Below, piece by piece: positions 24,333-33,293 of a stretch of DNA of 64,000 nucleotides (its first letter is position 1; each line of letters starts with the position of its first letter). The notes under the pieces are model-generated. The model had not been told where the DNA came from and made no database searches. It saw only the letters and a list, made by a program, of their open reading frames with translations. A program made the translations under genes and the position numbers. This DNA is from CAINVV01 sp037129695 (lineage in GTDB: Bacteria > Bacteroidota > Bacteroidia > Bacteroidales > Prolixibacteraceae), in the NCBI GenBank assembly GCA_037129695.1, contig JBAXUL010000005.1, positions 12,856 through 76,855 of the forward strand, in the 5' to 3' direction.

Positions 24333-25757
24333 CTACTCCTGTTCCCTGTGATGCAAAACTACCCTTACCGGAAAATGATCTTTCAGATGGGCCGCCATTC
24401 TTTCTGCAGAATAGACGGAACGGTGCTGCCCACCGGTGCAACCGAACTGTACTGAAAGATGGGAAAACTTTCGATCCAGGTACCCGCTTACACTCTGATC
24501 GACCAACAGAAATGTGGCATTCAGAAAATCTTCCACTTCAGGATATTCTTCAAGATAGTTGATAACCGCCTTGTCCTTCCCTGTTGACTTTTGATATTCC
24601 GGCAATCGGCCGGGATTAGGCAATGCACGGCAGTCAAATACATAACCACCGCCATTTCCGGAAGGATCAGCAGGAATACCTTTTTTGTAAGAGAAACTGG
24701 TAATTGAAACTGTCAGTTCTGTCTCTTTAACGGCGATATTTTTTAGTACTTCAGATTCTGAAAGGGAATTCAGAACAGAATAGAGCTCAGTCAACTGAAT
24801 TGGAATATCAATCTTCTTCATAACCAGGCTCAAATTCTCCAATGCGAATGGGATACTTTTCAGAAAATGGGTTTTTTTCTCATAGAAGCCTCTGAAACCG
24901 TAGGCTCCCATTGCCTGCATCATTCTGATCAGTACGTATCCGTAAAAATACTGCTTGAATTCTGTCCTGTCAACGGGATGGATTTCCACCAGATGGTCGA
25001 GGTATTCTTCGATCAGTTCTTCCCGTACTTGTTGCGGAATATCGGCTTTCGCATCGTAAAGAAGTGATGCCAGATCGTATTGCAATGCTCCCCTCCTGCC
25101 TCCCTGGTAATCGATAAACCAGGGTTCACCATGACGAAGCATGATATTTCTGCTTTGAAAATCACGCATCATGAAAAAATTGCTCTCCGCTTTCAGCAGA
25201 TAATCACAAAACGAAGAATAATCATCCTCAAGAGCCTGCTCATCGAAGCTAACTTTGGCCAACTTTAGAAAGTAGTATTTGAAATAATTGAGATCCCACA
25301 TCATCGACTGTCTGTCGAAGGCTTTTCGCGGATAGCAATAACTAAAATCAACCTCCCTGCCGGCTGTGACTTGTATGACAGGCAATGATTTGATTACTTT
25401 ACGATAAGCATCAATAATTTCGCCGGAAAATCCGTTTCGGGTTCTTATTTCAGTCAGGTAGGAAAAGAGCGTTTCGTCGCCCAGGTCTTCCTGCAAATAG
25501 ATCCGGGACTGCTGGTCGTATTCATAAATATCAGGTACGTTGACACCGTTGGCACGGAGGTGACGTGAGAAGTTGATGAAGGCATTGTTTTCTTTTTCAT
25601 CTTCATTCCATGTACCTATCGCATTGAAATGGATGCTTTTCAGCCTCAGGTATTCCCGATAGGAACCAGACGGAGGAAGCATTTCAAGTGAAGAAACCTC
25701 TTCGGAAAACCTTTGTTCGAAGAGGTGTATCAGTTTTTGTTCGGTTATTTTCTTCAA
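24333..25757 (-). CDS. Aminoglycoside-phosphotransferase-like kinase fused to a RapZ C-terminal domain
   Basis: A 474-residue two-domain protein. Residues about 1-330 form an APH/choline-kinase-like (AmgK-like) domain with LPPSGSYREYLRL (nucleotide loop), FMMRDFQSRNIML (catalytic loop, Asp and Asn) and FIDYQGGRRG (metal Asp). Residues about 350-474 match the C-terminal domain of the RNase adapter RapZ: FDCRALPNPGRLPEY and FGCTGGQHRSVYSAERMA, the loop that in E. coli RapZ lies near the GlcN-6-P sensing and GlmZ RNA-binding site. The RapZ N-terminal P-loop domain is absent. The start is TTG 25757, preceded one codon earlier by a stop; no ATG occurs before the first conserved motif. It heads an operon with the zinc-ribbon protein and MurU-like gene, suggesting amino-sugar phosphorylation in wall recycling. 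Confidence 0.83.
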   Translation of the reverse strand: MKKITEQKLIHLFEQRFSEEVSSLEMLPPSGSYREYLRLKSIHFNAIGTWNEDEKENNAFINFSRHLRANGVNVPDIYEYDQQSRIYLQEDLGDETLFSYLTEIRTRNGFSGEIIDAYRKVIKSLPVIQVTAGREVDFSYCYPRKAFDRQSMMWDLNYFKYYFLKLAKVSFDEQALEDDYSSFCDYLLKAESNFFMMRDFQSRNIMLRHGEPWFIDYQGGRRGALQYDLASLLYDAKADIPQQVREELIEEYLDHLVEIHPVDRTEFKQYFYGYVLIRMMQAMGAYGFRGFYEKKTHFLKSIPFALENLSLVMKKIDIPIQLTELYSVLNSLSESEVLKNIAVKETELTVSITSFSYKKGIPADPSGNGGGYVFDCRALPNPGRLPEYQKSTGKDKAVINYLEEYPEVEDFLNATFLLVDQSVSGYLDRKFSHLSVQFGCTGGQHRSVYSAERMAAHLKDHFPVRVVLHHREQE

Positions 25758-25783
25758 TGTTTAAGATTTAAAGCAAAAATACC

Positions 25784-25819
25784 AAAAAAAAGCTGTCCCG
25801 ATGAGGAGACAGCTTTTTT
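25784..25819 (-). terminator. Terminator of the rpsF-rpsR-rplI operon
   Basis: AGCTGTC (25791-25797) pairs with GACAGCT (25808-25814) and the flanking A and T runs extend the stem. On the minus strand the hairpin is followed by eight T residues. It separates rplI from the downstream kinase-RapZ gene. Confidence 0.85.
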
Positions 25820-25867
25820 ATCTGTTATAAAATTGTTCTTGAAAACTGTACGTAAGGAATCAGTGCA

Positions 25868-26314
25868 CTATTCGGCAACGACTTCGAATTCCAGTTCTAC
25901 GACTACTTCGCGGTGAAATTTCACCTTGGCAGTATGTTTTCCAATTTCCTTGATAGAATCTTCCTTGATGGTGATTTGTTTGCGATCAACCTCAAAACCT
26001 TTTTCCTTCAAAGCCTCAGCAACCTGAATGTTGTTGACGGATCCAAAAATCTTGCCTGTTGAACTGGTTTTTGCACCAATTACAATCGAAATTGATTTCA
26101 GGATCTCAGCTTGTTTCAATGCTTCTTCTTTCAACTTAGCCTCTTTGTGAGCGCGTTGTCTTAGATTCTCTGAAAGAACCTTTTTTGAAGACGTGGTGGC
26201 CAGGATTGCCATTTTCTGGGGGATCAGGTAATTACGACCGTATCCGTTTTTGACAATTACCACATCGTCTTTACTACCCAGATTTGTAACATCCTGAAGC
26301 AGAATAATTTCCAT
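25868..26314 (-). CDS. rplI: 50S ribosomal protein L9
   Basis: 148 residues with the L9 N-terminal rRNA-binding domain (MEIILLQDVTNLGSKDDVV, VKNGYGRNYLIPQKMA), the long connecting helix (QRAHKEAKLKEEALKQAE) and the C-terminal domain (IFGSVNNIQVAEALKEKG). It is the last gene of the conserved S6-S18-L9 operon, 18 bases after rpsR. The C-terminus ends in an acidic beta strand (VVVELEFEVVAE). It ends before a strong terminator. Confidence 0.98.
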   Translation of the reverse strand: MEIILLQDVTNLGSKDDVVIVKNGYGRNYLIPQKMAILATTSSKKVLSENLRQRAHKEAKLKEEALKQAEILKSISIVIGAKTSSTGKIFGSVNNIQVAEALKEKGFEVDRKQITIKEDSIKEIGKHTAKVKFHREVVVELEFEVVAE

Positions 26315-26332
26315 TTTCGTACCTCCTATTAA

Positions 26333-26602
26333 TTATTTTAACAAATCTGTTACATAAGGCAACAATGCGATCATACGAGAACGCTTGATAGCCTGTGATA
26401 CTTTACGCTGGTATTTCAAAGAAGTACCGGTAATACGGCGTGGCAAAATTTTGCCCTGCTCATTGAGAAATTTTTTCAAGAATTCAGGATCTTTGTAATC
26501 CACATACTTGATACCGTTCTTTTTGAAACGACAATATTTCTTCTTTTTTACTTCAACCGAAGGTGGAGTAAGATATCTGATTTCGCTGGAATTTGTGCTC
26601 AT
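26333..26602 (-). CDS. rpsR: 30S ribosomal protein S18
   Basis: 89 residues with the S18 core (KYCRFKKNGIKYVDYKD, LLNEQGKILPRRITGTS-like segment, KYQRKVSQAIKRSRMIALLP). The N-terminus is slightly long, as usual in Bacteroidota. It lies three bases after rpsF and 18 before rplI. S18 binds S6 on the 30S platform. Confidence 0.98.
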   Translation of the reverse strand: MSTNSSEIRYLTPPSVEVKKKKYCRFKKNGIKYVDYKDPEFLKKFLNEQGKILPRRITGTSLKYQRKVSQAIKRSRMIALLPYVTDLLK

Positions 26603-26605
26603 GAC

Positions 26606-26959
26606 TTAGTTTTCTGATTGAGTTTTTGCATTAACTTTTTTTCTTCTCTTTTCGGCATACTCAGCAGCGTATTTCTCCAATTTCACGGTTATGAAACGGA
26701 TAACACGTTCGTCACGGCGAAACTCAATCTCGAGTTTTCCAATGAAGGCAGGATCAGCTTTGAATTCGAGGAGTTGATAAAACCCTGTCGATTTCTTTTG
26801 AATGGGATAAGCCAATTTTTTTAATCCCCAATTTTCTTCATGAATCAACTCACAACCATGGGATGTGATAAGATCCTTGAACTTTCCTACCGCTTCCTTC
26901 ATCTGAGTATCAGACAAAACGGGAGTAGTAATGAAAACGGTTTCGTACTGGTTCAACAT
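26606..26959 (-). CDS. rpsF: 30S ribosomal protein S6
   Basis: 117 residues: YETVFITTPVLSDTQMKEAV, ENWGLKKLAYPIQKKSTGFY and RRDERVIRFITVKLEKY are the S6 signature regions, with a basic, Lys/Arg-rich tail. First gene of the S6-S18-L9 operon. A well-formed Bacteroidota-type promoter lies 50-80 bases upstream. Confidence 0.98.
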   Translation of the reverse strand: MLNQYETVFITTPVLSDTQMKEAVGKFKDLITSHGCELIHEENWGLKKLAYPIQKKSTGFYQLLEFKADPAFIGKLEIEFRRDERVIRFITVKLEKYAAEYAEKRRKKVNAKTQSEN

Positions 26960-27008
26960 ACTTTTTAAAATTTACATTCAACAATAATTACTCATAATTT
27001 GAGTGGCG

Positions 27009-27039
27009 CAAAAATAGACAACTTTTCTCTTTCTACCAA
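27009..27039 (-). promoter_or_regulatory. Promoter of the rpsF-rpsR-rplI operon
   Basis: On the minus strand, TTG (27037-27039) and TATTTTTG (27009-27016) are separated by 20 bases, matching the TTG/TAnnTTTG (-33/-7) promoter of Bacteroidota. The start codon is 50 bases downstream of the -7 box. Confidence 0.7.
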
Positions 27040-27625
27040 CTGTCTTTCAATATTTTTTGGGATAATTAGAAGCGTGCAATTGATGGCAAAATTTCACTCC
27101 TAGGGCGCGGAGAATATAAATGGACTGCAATACCACCCTATAGGTATCTCAATTTTCAATGTTTATAATTTTCATCAGCTGTATTGGGATGAAATAATCG
27201 GGAGATATTTGATATTTACTGCAACAAACTGGATTATTGAAATAAAGAGAGCAGGCTTTAGACCTGCTCTCTTTGATAGTTTAGATAAATCGTAAATCTT
27301 AGTTCTAGTAAAAGCCCGATAACAACGTTTTGTTTCAATTCTCCGACTAAATTATATCTTTTTATTAAAAAATGTTAAGAATATGTTCCCGACATTACTT
27401 AAATGTTAATATACAATCACAATAAATTTATTAAATATCAGATTATATGCATTTTATGCGGAAAACTAAAAAACATGTTCTACAACATTTTTCAAGATAT
27501 AATCCAGTTCTCATGGAAAAACACTTCCATTTTTGGTTAAGAAATCTATATTAAAAGCGACAATATGTTCAATAATCATTTTTTAACATAATCCGGGGTG
27601 ACAGTCGAATAAACTGACATATCCG
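27040..27625. other. Long gene-free intergenic region
   Basis: Between the rpsF promoter and the promoter of the Ehr-like operon I see no reading frame with coding character on either strand and no tRNA. The region is AT-rich, especially 27340-27600. The only distinct structure is a perfect 12-bp hairpin, AAAGAGAGCAGG (27244-27255) with its complement at 27263-27274 and a 7-base loop. Neither side has a good T run, so it is either a weak terminator or part of an untranslated RNA. Confidence 0.5.
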
Positions 27626-27656
27626 TTGATTTATCTTGTATTATATGATTACTTTG
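27626..27656 (+). promoter_or_regulatory. Putative promoter of the Ehr-like operon
   Basis: TTG (27626-27628) and TTACTTTG (27649-27656) are 20 bases apart, matching the -33/-7 pattern with one deviation in the -7 box. The GTG start at 27682 lies 25 bases downstream of the box. Confidence 0.5.
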
Positions 27657-27681
27657 CAAATACAAACCCAAAACTTTAGTT

Positions 27682-29688
27682 GTGGAAATTTTAGGTAATG
27701 CCTGGTTGTTAAACGGAACCATCCTTTTTACATTACTTGCCTGTCTGACGATTTTGATCATGCCAAAAAAATATGGCTTTGCGGTCAGCACAGTTGCCGT
27801 TTTATATATATCCTTGTCAACAAGCTGGATTGCAATTCAGGCACTTGTTACCCAAACTGTCGAATTAACAATCCGGTTCGGTTCCTTTGTCGGAGATGTT
27901 TTACTTAAGATTGACGGGCTCTCTGCCTGGTTTATCCTGATCATCAATTTTACGGTCCTTACCGGATTTTTCTATGGTTCAGGATACCTGAAAAGCTACA
28001 CTCTTACAAAAGCAAGAATAGGGTTCCACCAGATCATGTTCCATATTTTCCACTTGTCCATGCTCTTTGTTTGCATGATTCAGGATGGTTTGGCATTTCT
28101 GGTAATTTGGGAAATCATGTCACTCTCATCACTTATGCTTGTACTTTTCGACCATGAGAATCGCAAAACATACCTGGCGGGACTGAACTATTTTGTGCAG
28201 ATGCACATCGGCGTAACATTCCTGACGATCGGTTTTATCTGGGTTTATCAGCAAACCGGTTCGTTCAGCTTCGACTCTTTTCATGTTTTTTTTCTGAACA
28301 ATCCCAATATTTGGCTGTTTTTGCTGTTTTTTATTGGATTTGGTATCAAAGCCGGATTTATCCCATTTCACAGTTGGCTGCCTCATGCACATCCTGCAGC
28401 TCCTGCCCATATTTCAGGAGTCATGTCGGGAGTGATTGTTAAACTGGGAATTTACGGGATACTTCGTGTCATCACTTTTGTCAAAAGCGATTTTTTGCTG
28501 ATGGGAGAGATTGTTCTGACCATCTCCATATTGTCCGGATTGTACGGCATTCTTAATGCAGCAGTACACAGGGATTACAAACGTATGCTGGCTTATTGCA
28601 CCATCGAAAACATCGGCATTATCGGTATTGGAATCGGAGTCGGGCTCATGGGGATTGGCAACCAGTCGCCATTGATGTTTTATCTTGGTTTTGGCGGTGC
28701 CTTGCTGCATGTCCTGAACCATTCACTTTCCAAGTCTTTGCTATTCTTTTCTGCCGGTTCTATCTACCAGCAAACACACACCCAAAATATGGAAAACCTG
28801 GGTGGTCTGATCAAATCCATGCCCAAAACTGCCGTGCTATTCCTTATTGGAACGCTTGCCATTGGAGGATTACCACCTCTCAACGGTTTTGTGTCTGAAT
28901 TCCTGATCTACACCGGACTGATTGAAGGAGTACATTCCAACAATATCAGCCAGATTATACTTTTCGTACTCTCCATTGCCGGACTTAGTATTATTGGCGG
29001 ATTATCGGTACTTACCTTCACAAAGGCATTTGGTTCCATTTTCCTTGGTCAGCCACGAACAACTCTGCCCCATCAGCCCCGGGAAGTCTCAGCCCTGATG
29101 TTGGTCCCTCAGTATCTAATTATTGGTGTTATGCTGAGTGTCGCTTTTTTGCCACAGTTTTATATGCGGATTATTGGAAATATACTGGTTCTGATTAATC
29201 CGGTTCATCCCGATACATCACGTTTTTCCGGAATTGCCGAAATTACTACCCAAATCAGTCTTTATTCACTTTTGTTGACAGGCATCATCATCGCAACATG
29301 GGCTCTTCGTTCGCTTGTCCTTAAGAAACGAATCCAACGCAGGAACGTTACCTGGGGATGTGGTTATGTCGCGCCAAACAGCCGTCAGCAGTATACTGCC
29401 AAATCATTTTCAAAACCTCTCAGCAAAATTTTTAATTTCCTGCTGATTGAAAAAAAACAATTCGATGAGCTGGAACGCAGCGAAATATTTCCTGAAAAAA
29501 AATCGTACATTTCACATTATCAGGATTTTTTTGAACATCACCTTATCAATCCAATTACCAAAAGGATGGTTTTTTCTGCCAATTACTTTAGTTTCATCCA
29601 GAACGGAAGGATTCAGTCCTATGTATGGTATGGAATTGCATTTATGCTGGCGATGCTGATTCTATCCTTTTTTAATTTGATAACATGA
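27682..29688 (+). CDS. HyfB/NuoL-like antiporter subunit of an Ehr-type complex (first copy)
   Basis: A 668-residue multi-helix protein of the NuoL/Mrp antiporter superfamily, closest in layout to hydrogenase-4 subunit B (HyfB/HycC). The conserved transmembrane glutamate is in IWEIMSLSSLMLVLFDHEN, the broken-helix lysine/proline region in GIKAGFIPFHSWLPHAHPAA, and KRMLAYCTIENIGII and LNHSLSKSLLFFSAGSIYQ are typical. The C-terminal tail WGCGYVAPNSRQQYTAKSFS is a HyfB hallmark not found in NuoL. It would translocate H+ or Na+ across the inner membrane. The start is GTG, because no upstream ATG is in frame. The next gene overlaps by four bases (ATGA). Confidence 0.88.
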   Translation: MEILGNAWLLNGTILFTLLACLTILIMPKKYGFAVSTVAVLYISLSTSWIAIQALVTQTVELTIRFGSFVGDVLLKIDGLSAWFILIINFTVLTGFFYGSGYLKSYTLTKARIGFHQIMFHIFHLSMLFVCMIQDGLAFLVIWEIMSLSSLMLVLFDHENRKTYLAGLNYFVQMHIGVTFLTIGFIWVYQQTGSFSFDSFHVFFLNNPNIWLFLLFFIGFGIKAGFIPFHSWLPHAHPAAPAHISGVMSGVIVKLGIYGILRVITFVKSDFLLMGEIVLTISILSGLYGILNAAVHRDYKRMLAYCTIENIGIIGIGIGVGLMGIGNQSPLMFYLGFGGALLHVLNHSLSKSLLFFSAGSIYQQTHTQNMENLGGLIKSMPKTAVLFLIGTLAIGGLPPLNGFVSEFLIYTGLIEGVHSNNISQIILFVLSIAGLSIIGGLSVLTFTKAFGSIFLGQPRTTLPHQPREVSALMLVPQYLIIGVMLSVAFLPQFYMRIIGNILVLINPVHPDTSRFSGIAEITTQISLYSLLLTGIIIATWALRSLVLKKRIQRRNVTWGCGYVAPNSRQQYTAKSFSKPLSKIFNFLLIEKKQFDELERSEIFPEKKSYISHYQDFFEHHLINPITKRMVFSANYFSFIQNGRIQSYVWYGIAFMLAMLILSFFNLIT

Positions 29689-31712
29689 GTCTGATAACCA
29701 TGTTTCTATTGATCCCGTTTGCAGGGCTGCTGCTAATTCCTTTCCTGAAAGTAAAAGGAAAGGGAGTTGTGACGTTGATCCTGCTGTCATTGAATGCATT
29801 GATTTCAGGATATTTCGCCATTCAAAGCCTGACAGGGGAAGCTATTTCCTTCGTTCTGACAGGAAGTTACGCTACAGGACCGATTCCCATCAGGATGGAT
29901 GCTTTATCCGGCTGGTTTATACTGATAATCAACCTTATATTTTTAGCTGGGGCTTTGTATGGGTTTTCCTACCTGAAAGCTTACAGGGAGCGCCACCAAA
30001 GTCTAACCCTTCACGCAGTCACCATTCTGTTTCAGCATGCCTCTATCCTGAGCATTTGTGCCATTCAGAATAGTTTTGTTTTCCTCATTGCCTGGGAAAT
30101 ACTGGCGCTTACCTCCTTTATCCTGATTATTTTTGAGCATGAAAATCCTGTCACGATCAAAGCTGCCATCAATTACCTGATTCAGGCACATTTCTCCATT
30201 GTATTTCTGATGATCGGATTCCTTTGGGTGATCAATAAAACCGGCAGCTACGATTTTCAAGCCATAACTGCATACACCTCTTCACTTCCGGGTCCGGCTT
30301 CAATGGTGCTGTTTCTCTGTTTTTTTGCCGCATTTGCCATCAAGGCAGGTTTTGTGCCTTTCCATACCTGGCTGCCCCATGCTCATCCTGCTGCGCCTTC
30401 ACATGTTTCCGGAATGATGTCCGGAGTGATTATCAAAATTGGAATATTTGGAATTCTGAGGATGTTACTGGTTTTTAAAACTGATTTCATCCTCGTTGGC
30501 TACCTTATATTGATTGTATCCGTTCTGTCTGGTTTATACGGGGTGATGCTTGCCATCCTGCAGCACAACCTCAAAAAACTACTGGCTTACCATAGCATAG
30601 AAAACATAGGAATTATAGGAATTGGTATAGGTATTGGCTGCATAGGTACCGGATCAGGCAATCACGTTCTGGCTACGCTGGGTTTTGCCGGAGCATTGCT
30701 GCATACCCTGAACCATTCCCTCTTCAAGTCACTTCTGTTCTTCATGGCCGGGAATGTCTACCAGGCAACGCATACCATGGATATTGAGAAACTGGGAGGA
30801 CTGATTAAAAAAATGCCTCAGACCGCTCTCCTCTTTTTGATTGCAGCGCTTGCCATATGCGGTATTCCGCCGTTTAACGGCTTTATTTCAGAATTCATCC
30901 TCTATACAGGATTGTATAGCTGGCTTTCGGGAGGCACGTTGTTTTCGTTGTTGGCTGCGATTTTTTCAACGGTCGGTCTTGTTGCCATTGGCGGACTGGC
31001 AATCATCTGTTTTACCAAAGCTTTTGGCATCATCTTTCTTGGTAAGGAAAGACATACCCTGCCTTCTTCATGTCGCGAAGTCCCCATTCTCCAGCTTCTT
31101 CCCGGATACCTGCTAGCAGGTTTGATCCTATTGATTGGCCTCTTTCCGATGGCGTTTATTAGGATACTGGAAAAACCGGTCAGCTTGTTCACAGGCCATC
31201 TCTTTGTTGAACCAAATTCCTTACCAGCCAATGCTTTTGACTCATTACAATCTATCAGCAGGGCATCATGGATATTAATAGTTTTGACAATCGGCCTCTT
31301 TTTTGTCCGGAGATATATACTCGGCAAAAGTAAATTAACATCCAATACCACCTGGGGATGCGGTTACGTTGCACCCGATTTCAAACAACAATACACAGCC
31401 AGCTCATTTGTCAGGTCTTACAGCAAATTATTCGCTCCTGTCCTGCTCGTTGAAAAAGAGGAAGAACTCCTTCATGGTATTTTTCCGGGGAAAGTCAAAT
31501 ACCATACGATTGCCAACGATAAAGTAGAAAAATGGCTGATCGACCCAATTCTGAAGTTCTACAAGAACTTCATGGGCAGGTTTGTCTTTCTGAATAATGG
31601 CAAACTTCAGTTTTACATTCTCTATGGAATCTTCTTTATCCTTGCGGTACTAAGTCTTCCGGGAATGTATCGTCAAATTGTGTCATTTTTTGAAATATTA
31701 AAAAATATTTAA
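29685..31712 (+). CDS. HyfB/NuoL-like antiporter subunit of an Ehr-type complex (second, paralogous copy)
   Basis: A 675-residue paralogue of the preceding protein, colinear along its full length: FLIAWEILALTSFILIIFEH, IKAGFVPFHTWLPHAHPAAP, SGMMSGVIIKIGIFGILRM, AYHSIENIGIIGIGIG, LNHSLFKSLLFFMAGNVYQ and WGCGYVAPDFKQQYTASSF. All key charged residues (helix-5 Glu, broken-helix Lys, second Lys) are kept, so both copies look functional as ion channels. Its ATG overlaps the stop of the first copy, indicating translational coupling. A tandem duplication within the operon is the simplest origin. It raises the number of antiporter-like subunits in the complex to three. Confidence 0.87.
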   Translation: MSLITMFLLIPFAGLLLIPFLKVKGKGVVTLILLSLNALISGYFAIQSLTGEAISFVLTGSYATGPIPIRMDALSGWFILIINLIFLAGALYGFSYLKAYRERHQSLTLHAVTILFQHASILSICAIQNSFVFLIAWEILALTSFILIIFEHENPVTIKAAINYLIQAHFSIVFLMIGFLWVINKTGSYDFQAITAYTSSLPGPASMVLFLCFFAAFAIKAGFVPFHTWLPHAHPAAPSHVSGMMSGVIIKIGIFGILRMLLVFKTDFILVGYLILIVSVLSGLYGVMLAILQHNLKKLLAYHSIENIGIIGIGIGIGCIGTGSGNHVLATLGFAGALLHTLNHSLFKSLLFFMAGNVYQATHTMDIEKLGGLIKKMPQTALLFLIAALAICGIPPFNGFISEFILYTGLYSWLSGGTLFSLLAAIFSTVGLVAIGGLAIICFTKAFGIIFLGKERHTLPSSCREVPILQLLPGYLLAGLILLIGLFPMAFIRILEKPVSLFTGHLFVEPNSLPANAFDSLQSISRASWILIVLTIGLFFVRRYILGKSKLTSNTTWGCGYVAPDFKQQYTASSFVRSYSKLFAPVLLVEKEEELLHGIFPGKVKYHTIANDKVEKWLIDPILKFYKNFMGRFVFLNNGKLQFYILYGIFFILAVLSLPGMYRQIVSFFEILKNI

Positions 31713-31714
31713 TC

Positions 31715-32620
31715 ATGCTAAGTGTCCTTTTAATCCTTTTAGCAACCCTATTTTTTACCGGGATTGTCATCCGGACAAAGAGTCTGGCATCCGGCCGACA
31801 AGGTCCGGGAATTTTTCAACCCATTTGGGATGTCGTCAGGCTGTTCCGAAAGGGTGTGGTTTACAGTGAGACAACAAGTTTTGTATTTCAACTGGCGCCC
31901 ACAATTTATTTTGCCTCCGTTGTGATGGCGATGCTGGTAGTTCCGTTTGGCCAGTCGCATGGGGTACTCAGTTTCAATGGTGACTTTATCTTTTTCGCCT
32001 ATGTGCTTGCATTGGGTAAATTCTTCAATATTATTGCCGCCTTGGACACCGGAAGCAGCTTCGAAGGGATGGGTGCCAGCCGTGAAGCCCTCTATTCGAT
32101 GTTTGCCGAGCCGGCATTTTTTATCCTGATGGGCTCTCTGGCCCTGCTTTCAGGGCACACCTCGTTTCAGGAGATTTTCGCCTTTCTGCACATTGGTTCT
32201 CAGATAAGTTATGCCCTGGCCGCCTTGGCGACATTTGTACTGTTGATGATTGCGATGATTGAAAGCAGCCGGATGCCCATCGATGATCCGAAGACCCACC
32301 TCGAACTGACGATGATTCATGAAGTCATGATACTCGACAACAGCGGATTCGACCTTGGACTAATCCTAACTGCCGGATACATAAAGTTTGCCATCTACGG
32401 TTCGCTGATTGTGAACCTTTTTATAGGTGTGATTCCATACCAATATGCCATTCCCGCATTTTTTGCCATCCAGTTTTTGATTGCTGTGATCATTGGATTG
32501 ATTGAATCATTCATGGCAAGGTTCAGGATGAGCCATAATCCGCAGTTTATTGTGGTACTTACTTCGGTGAGTTTGCTGATATTCTTTGGAGTACTTCTGA
32601 TTCTTCAGAAATTTATTTAA
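31715..32620 (+). CDS. HyfC/HycD (NuoH-like) membrane anchor subunit of the Ehr-type complex
   Basis: A 301-residue membrane protein starting two bases after the previous stop. It belongs to the NuoH/HyfC/EchB family, which connects the soluble redox arm to the antiporter modules. Typical segments are RQGPGIFQPIWDVVRLFRKG (first cytoplasmic loop), the acidic GSSFEGMGASREA loop, IESSRMPIDDPKTHLELTMI with conserved Glu/Asp residues, and a C-terminal ESFMARFRMSHNPQF. The ExSRxPxDDPxTHLELT pattern is the group-4-hydrogenase form rather than the NuoH form (compare nuoH at 54982). About eight transmembrane helices are predicted. Confidence 0.9.
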   Translation: MLSVLLILLATLFFTGIVIRTKSLASGRQGPGIFQPIWDVVRLFRKGVVYSETTSFVFQLAPTIYFASVVMAMLVVPFGQSHGVLSFNGDFIFFAYVLALGKFFNIIAALDTGSSFEGMGASREALYSMFAEPAFFILMGSLALLSGHTSFQEIFAFLHIGSQISYALAALATFVLLMIAMIESSRMPIDDPKTHLELTMIHEVMILDNSGFDLGLILTAGYIKFAIYGSLIVNLFIGVIPYQYAIPAFFAIQFLIAVIIGLIESFMARFRMSHNPQFIVVLTSVSLLIFFGVLLILQKFI

Positions 32621-32643
32621 ACCGTACTAAAAAGTAAGACAAT

Positions 32644-33276
32644 ATGATACACGTTCTATTGATCATTTTTATCATCACCCTGTTTTATATGGCGATTGCC
32701 AACAGGTTGATGACTTACATCAAGGTGCTTGCCTTGCAGGGTGTACTTTTATTTTTCGTGGTATTTCTGCAACTCAACAGGATTGATCCGGTGAATCTTG
32801 GTTTTATCTTACTGGAAACCATTGTGTTCAAATCACTTGCCGTACCACTTTTCCTGAGTTATCTGCTCAAACGGAACAATATCACGCGTGAAGCGGAACC
32901 CTTTCTTCCTAACTTTGTCTCACTGGTAATCACAACAGCCATCGTAATTGTCAATATATTGATAGCTAATGTAATTAAAGACGATCACCTCGACAAGATA
33001 TTCTTCGTTGTTGCGCTGTCCACCCTGTTTTTTGGACTGTATCTGATAGCCACCCGACGAAAGATTATTACCCATGTGATGGGATACATGGTCATTGAAA
33101 ACGGCGTATTTGTTCTTTCCCTGGCTATAGGAAATGAAATGCCTCTTCTCGTAAACCTGGGCATCATGCTGGATATTTTTGCCAGTGTGCTCATCCTTGG
33201 AATTTTCATGAACAAGATTGGTGACGTCTTCAAGGATGTGGATGTAGATCAGCTCAGTAATTTAAAAGATTATTAA
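32644..33276 (+). CDS. HyfE-like (NuoK-related) membrane subunit of the Ehr-type complex
   Basis: A 210-residue membrane protein with about six or seven hydrophobic segments (for example VLLIIFIITLFYMAIANRLM, LQGVLLFFVVFLQL, FFVVALSTLFFGLYLIATRR). Glutamates in ILLETIVFKSLAVPLF and YMVIENGVFVLSLA lie within membrane helices, as in HyfE and NuoK, where they take part in ion transfer. It keeps the gene order HyfB-HyfC-HyfE-HyfF of hydrogenase-4-type operons. It starts 23 bases after the HyfC-like gene and 17 bases before the next. Confidence 0.85.
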   Translation: MIHVLLIIFIITLFYMAIANRLMTYIKVLALQGVLLFFVVFLQLNRIDPVNLGFILLETIVFKSLAVPLFLSYLLKRNNITREAEPFLPNFVSLVITTAIVIVNILIANVIKDDHLDKIFFVVALSTLFFGLYLIATRRKIITHVMGYMVIENGVFVLSLAIGNEMPLLVNLGIMLDIFASVLILGIFMNKIGDVFKDVDVDQLSNLKDY

Positions 33277-33293
33277 TAAAAACTACCGAAACA

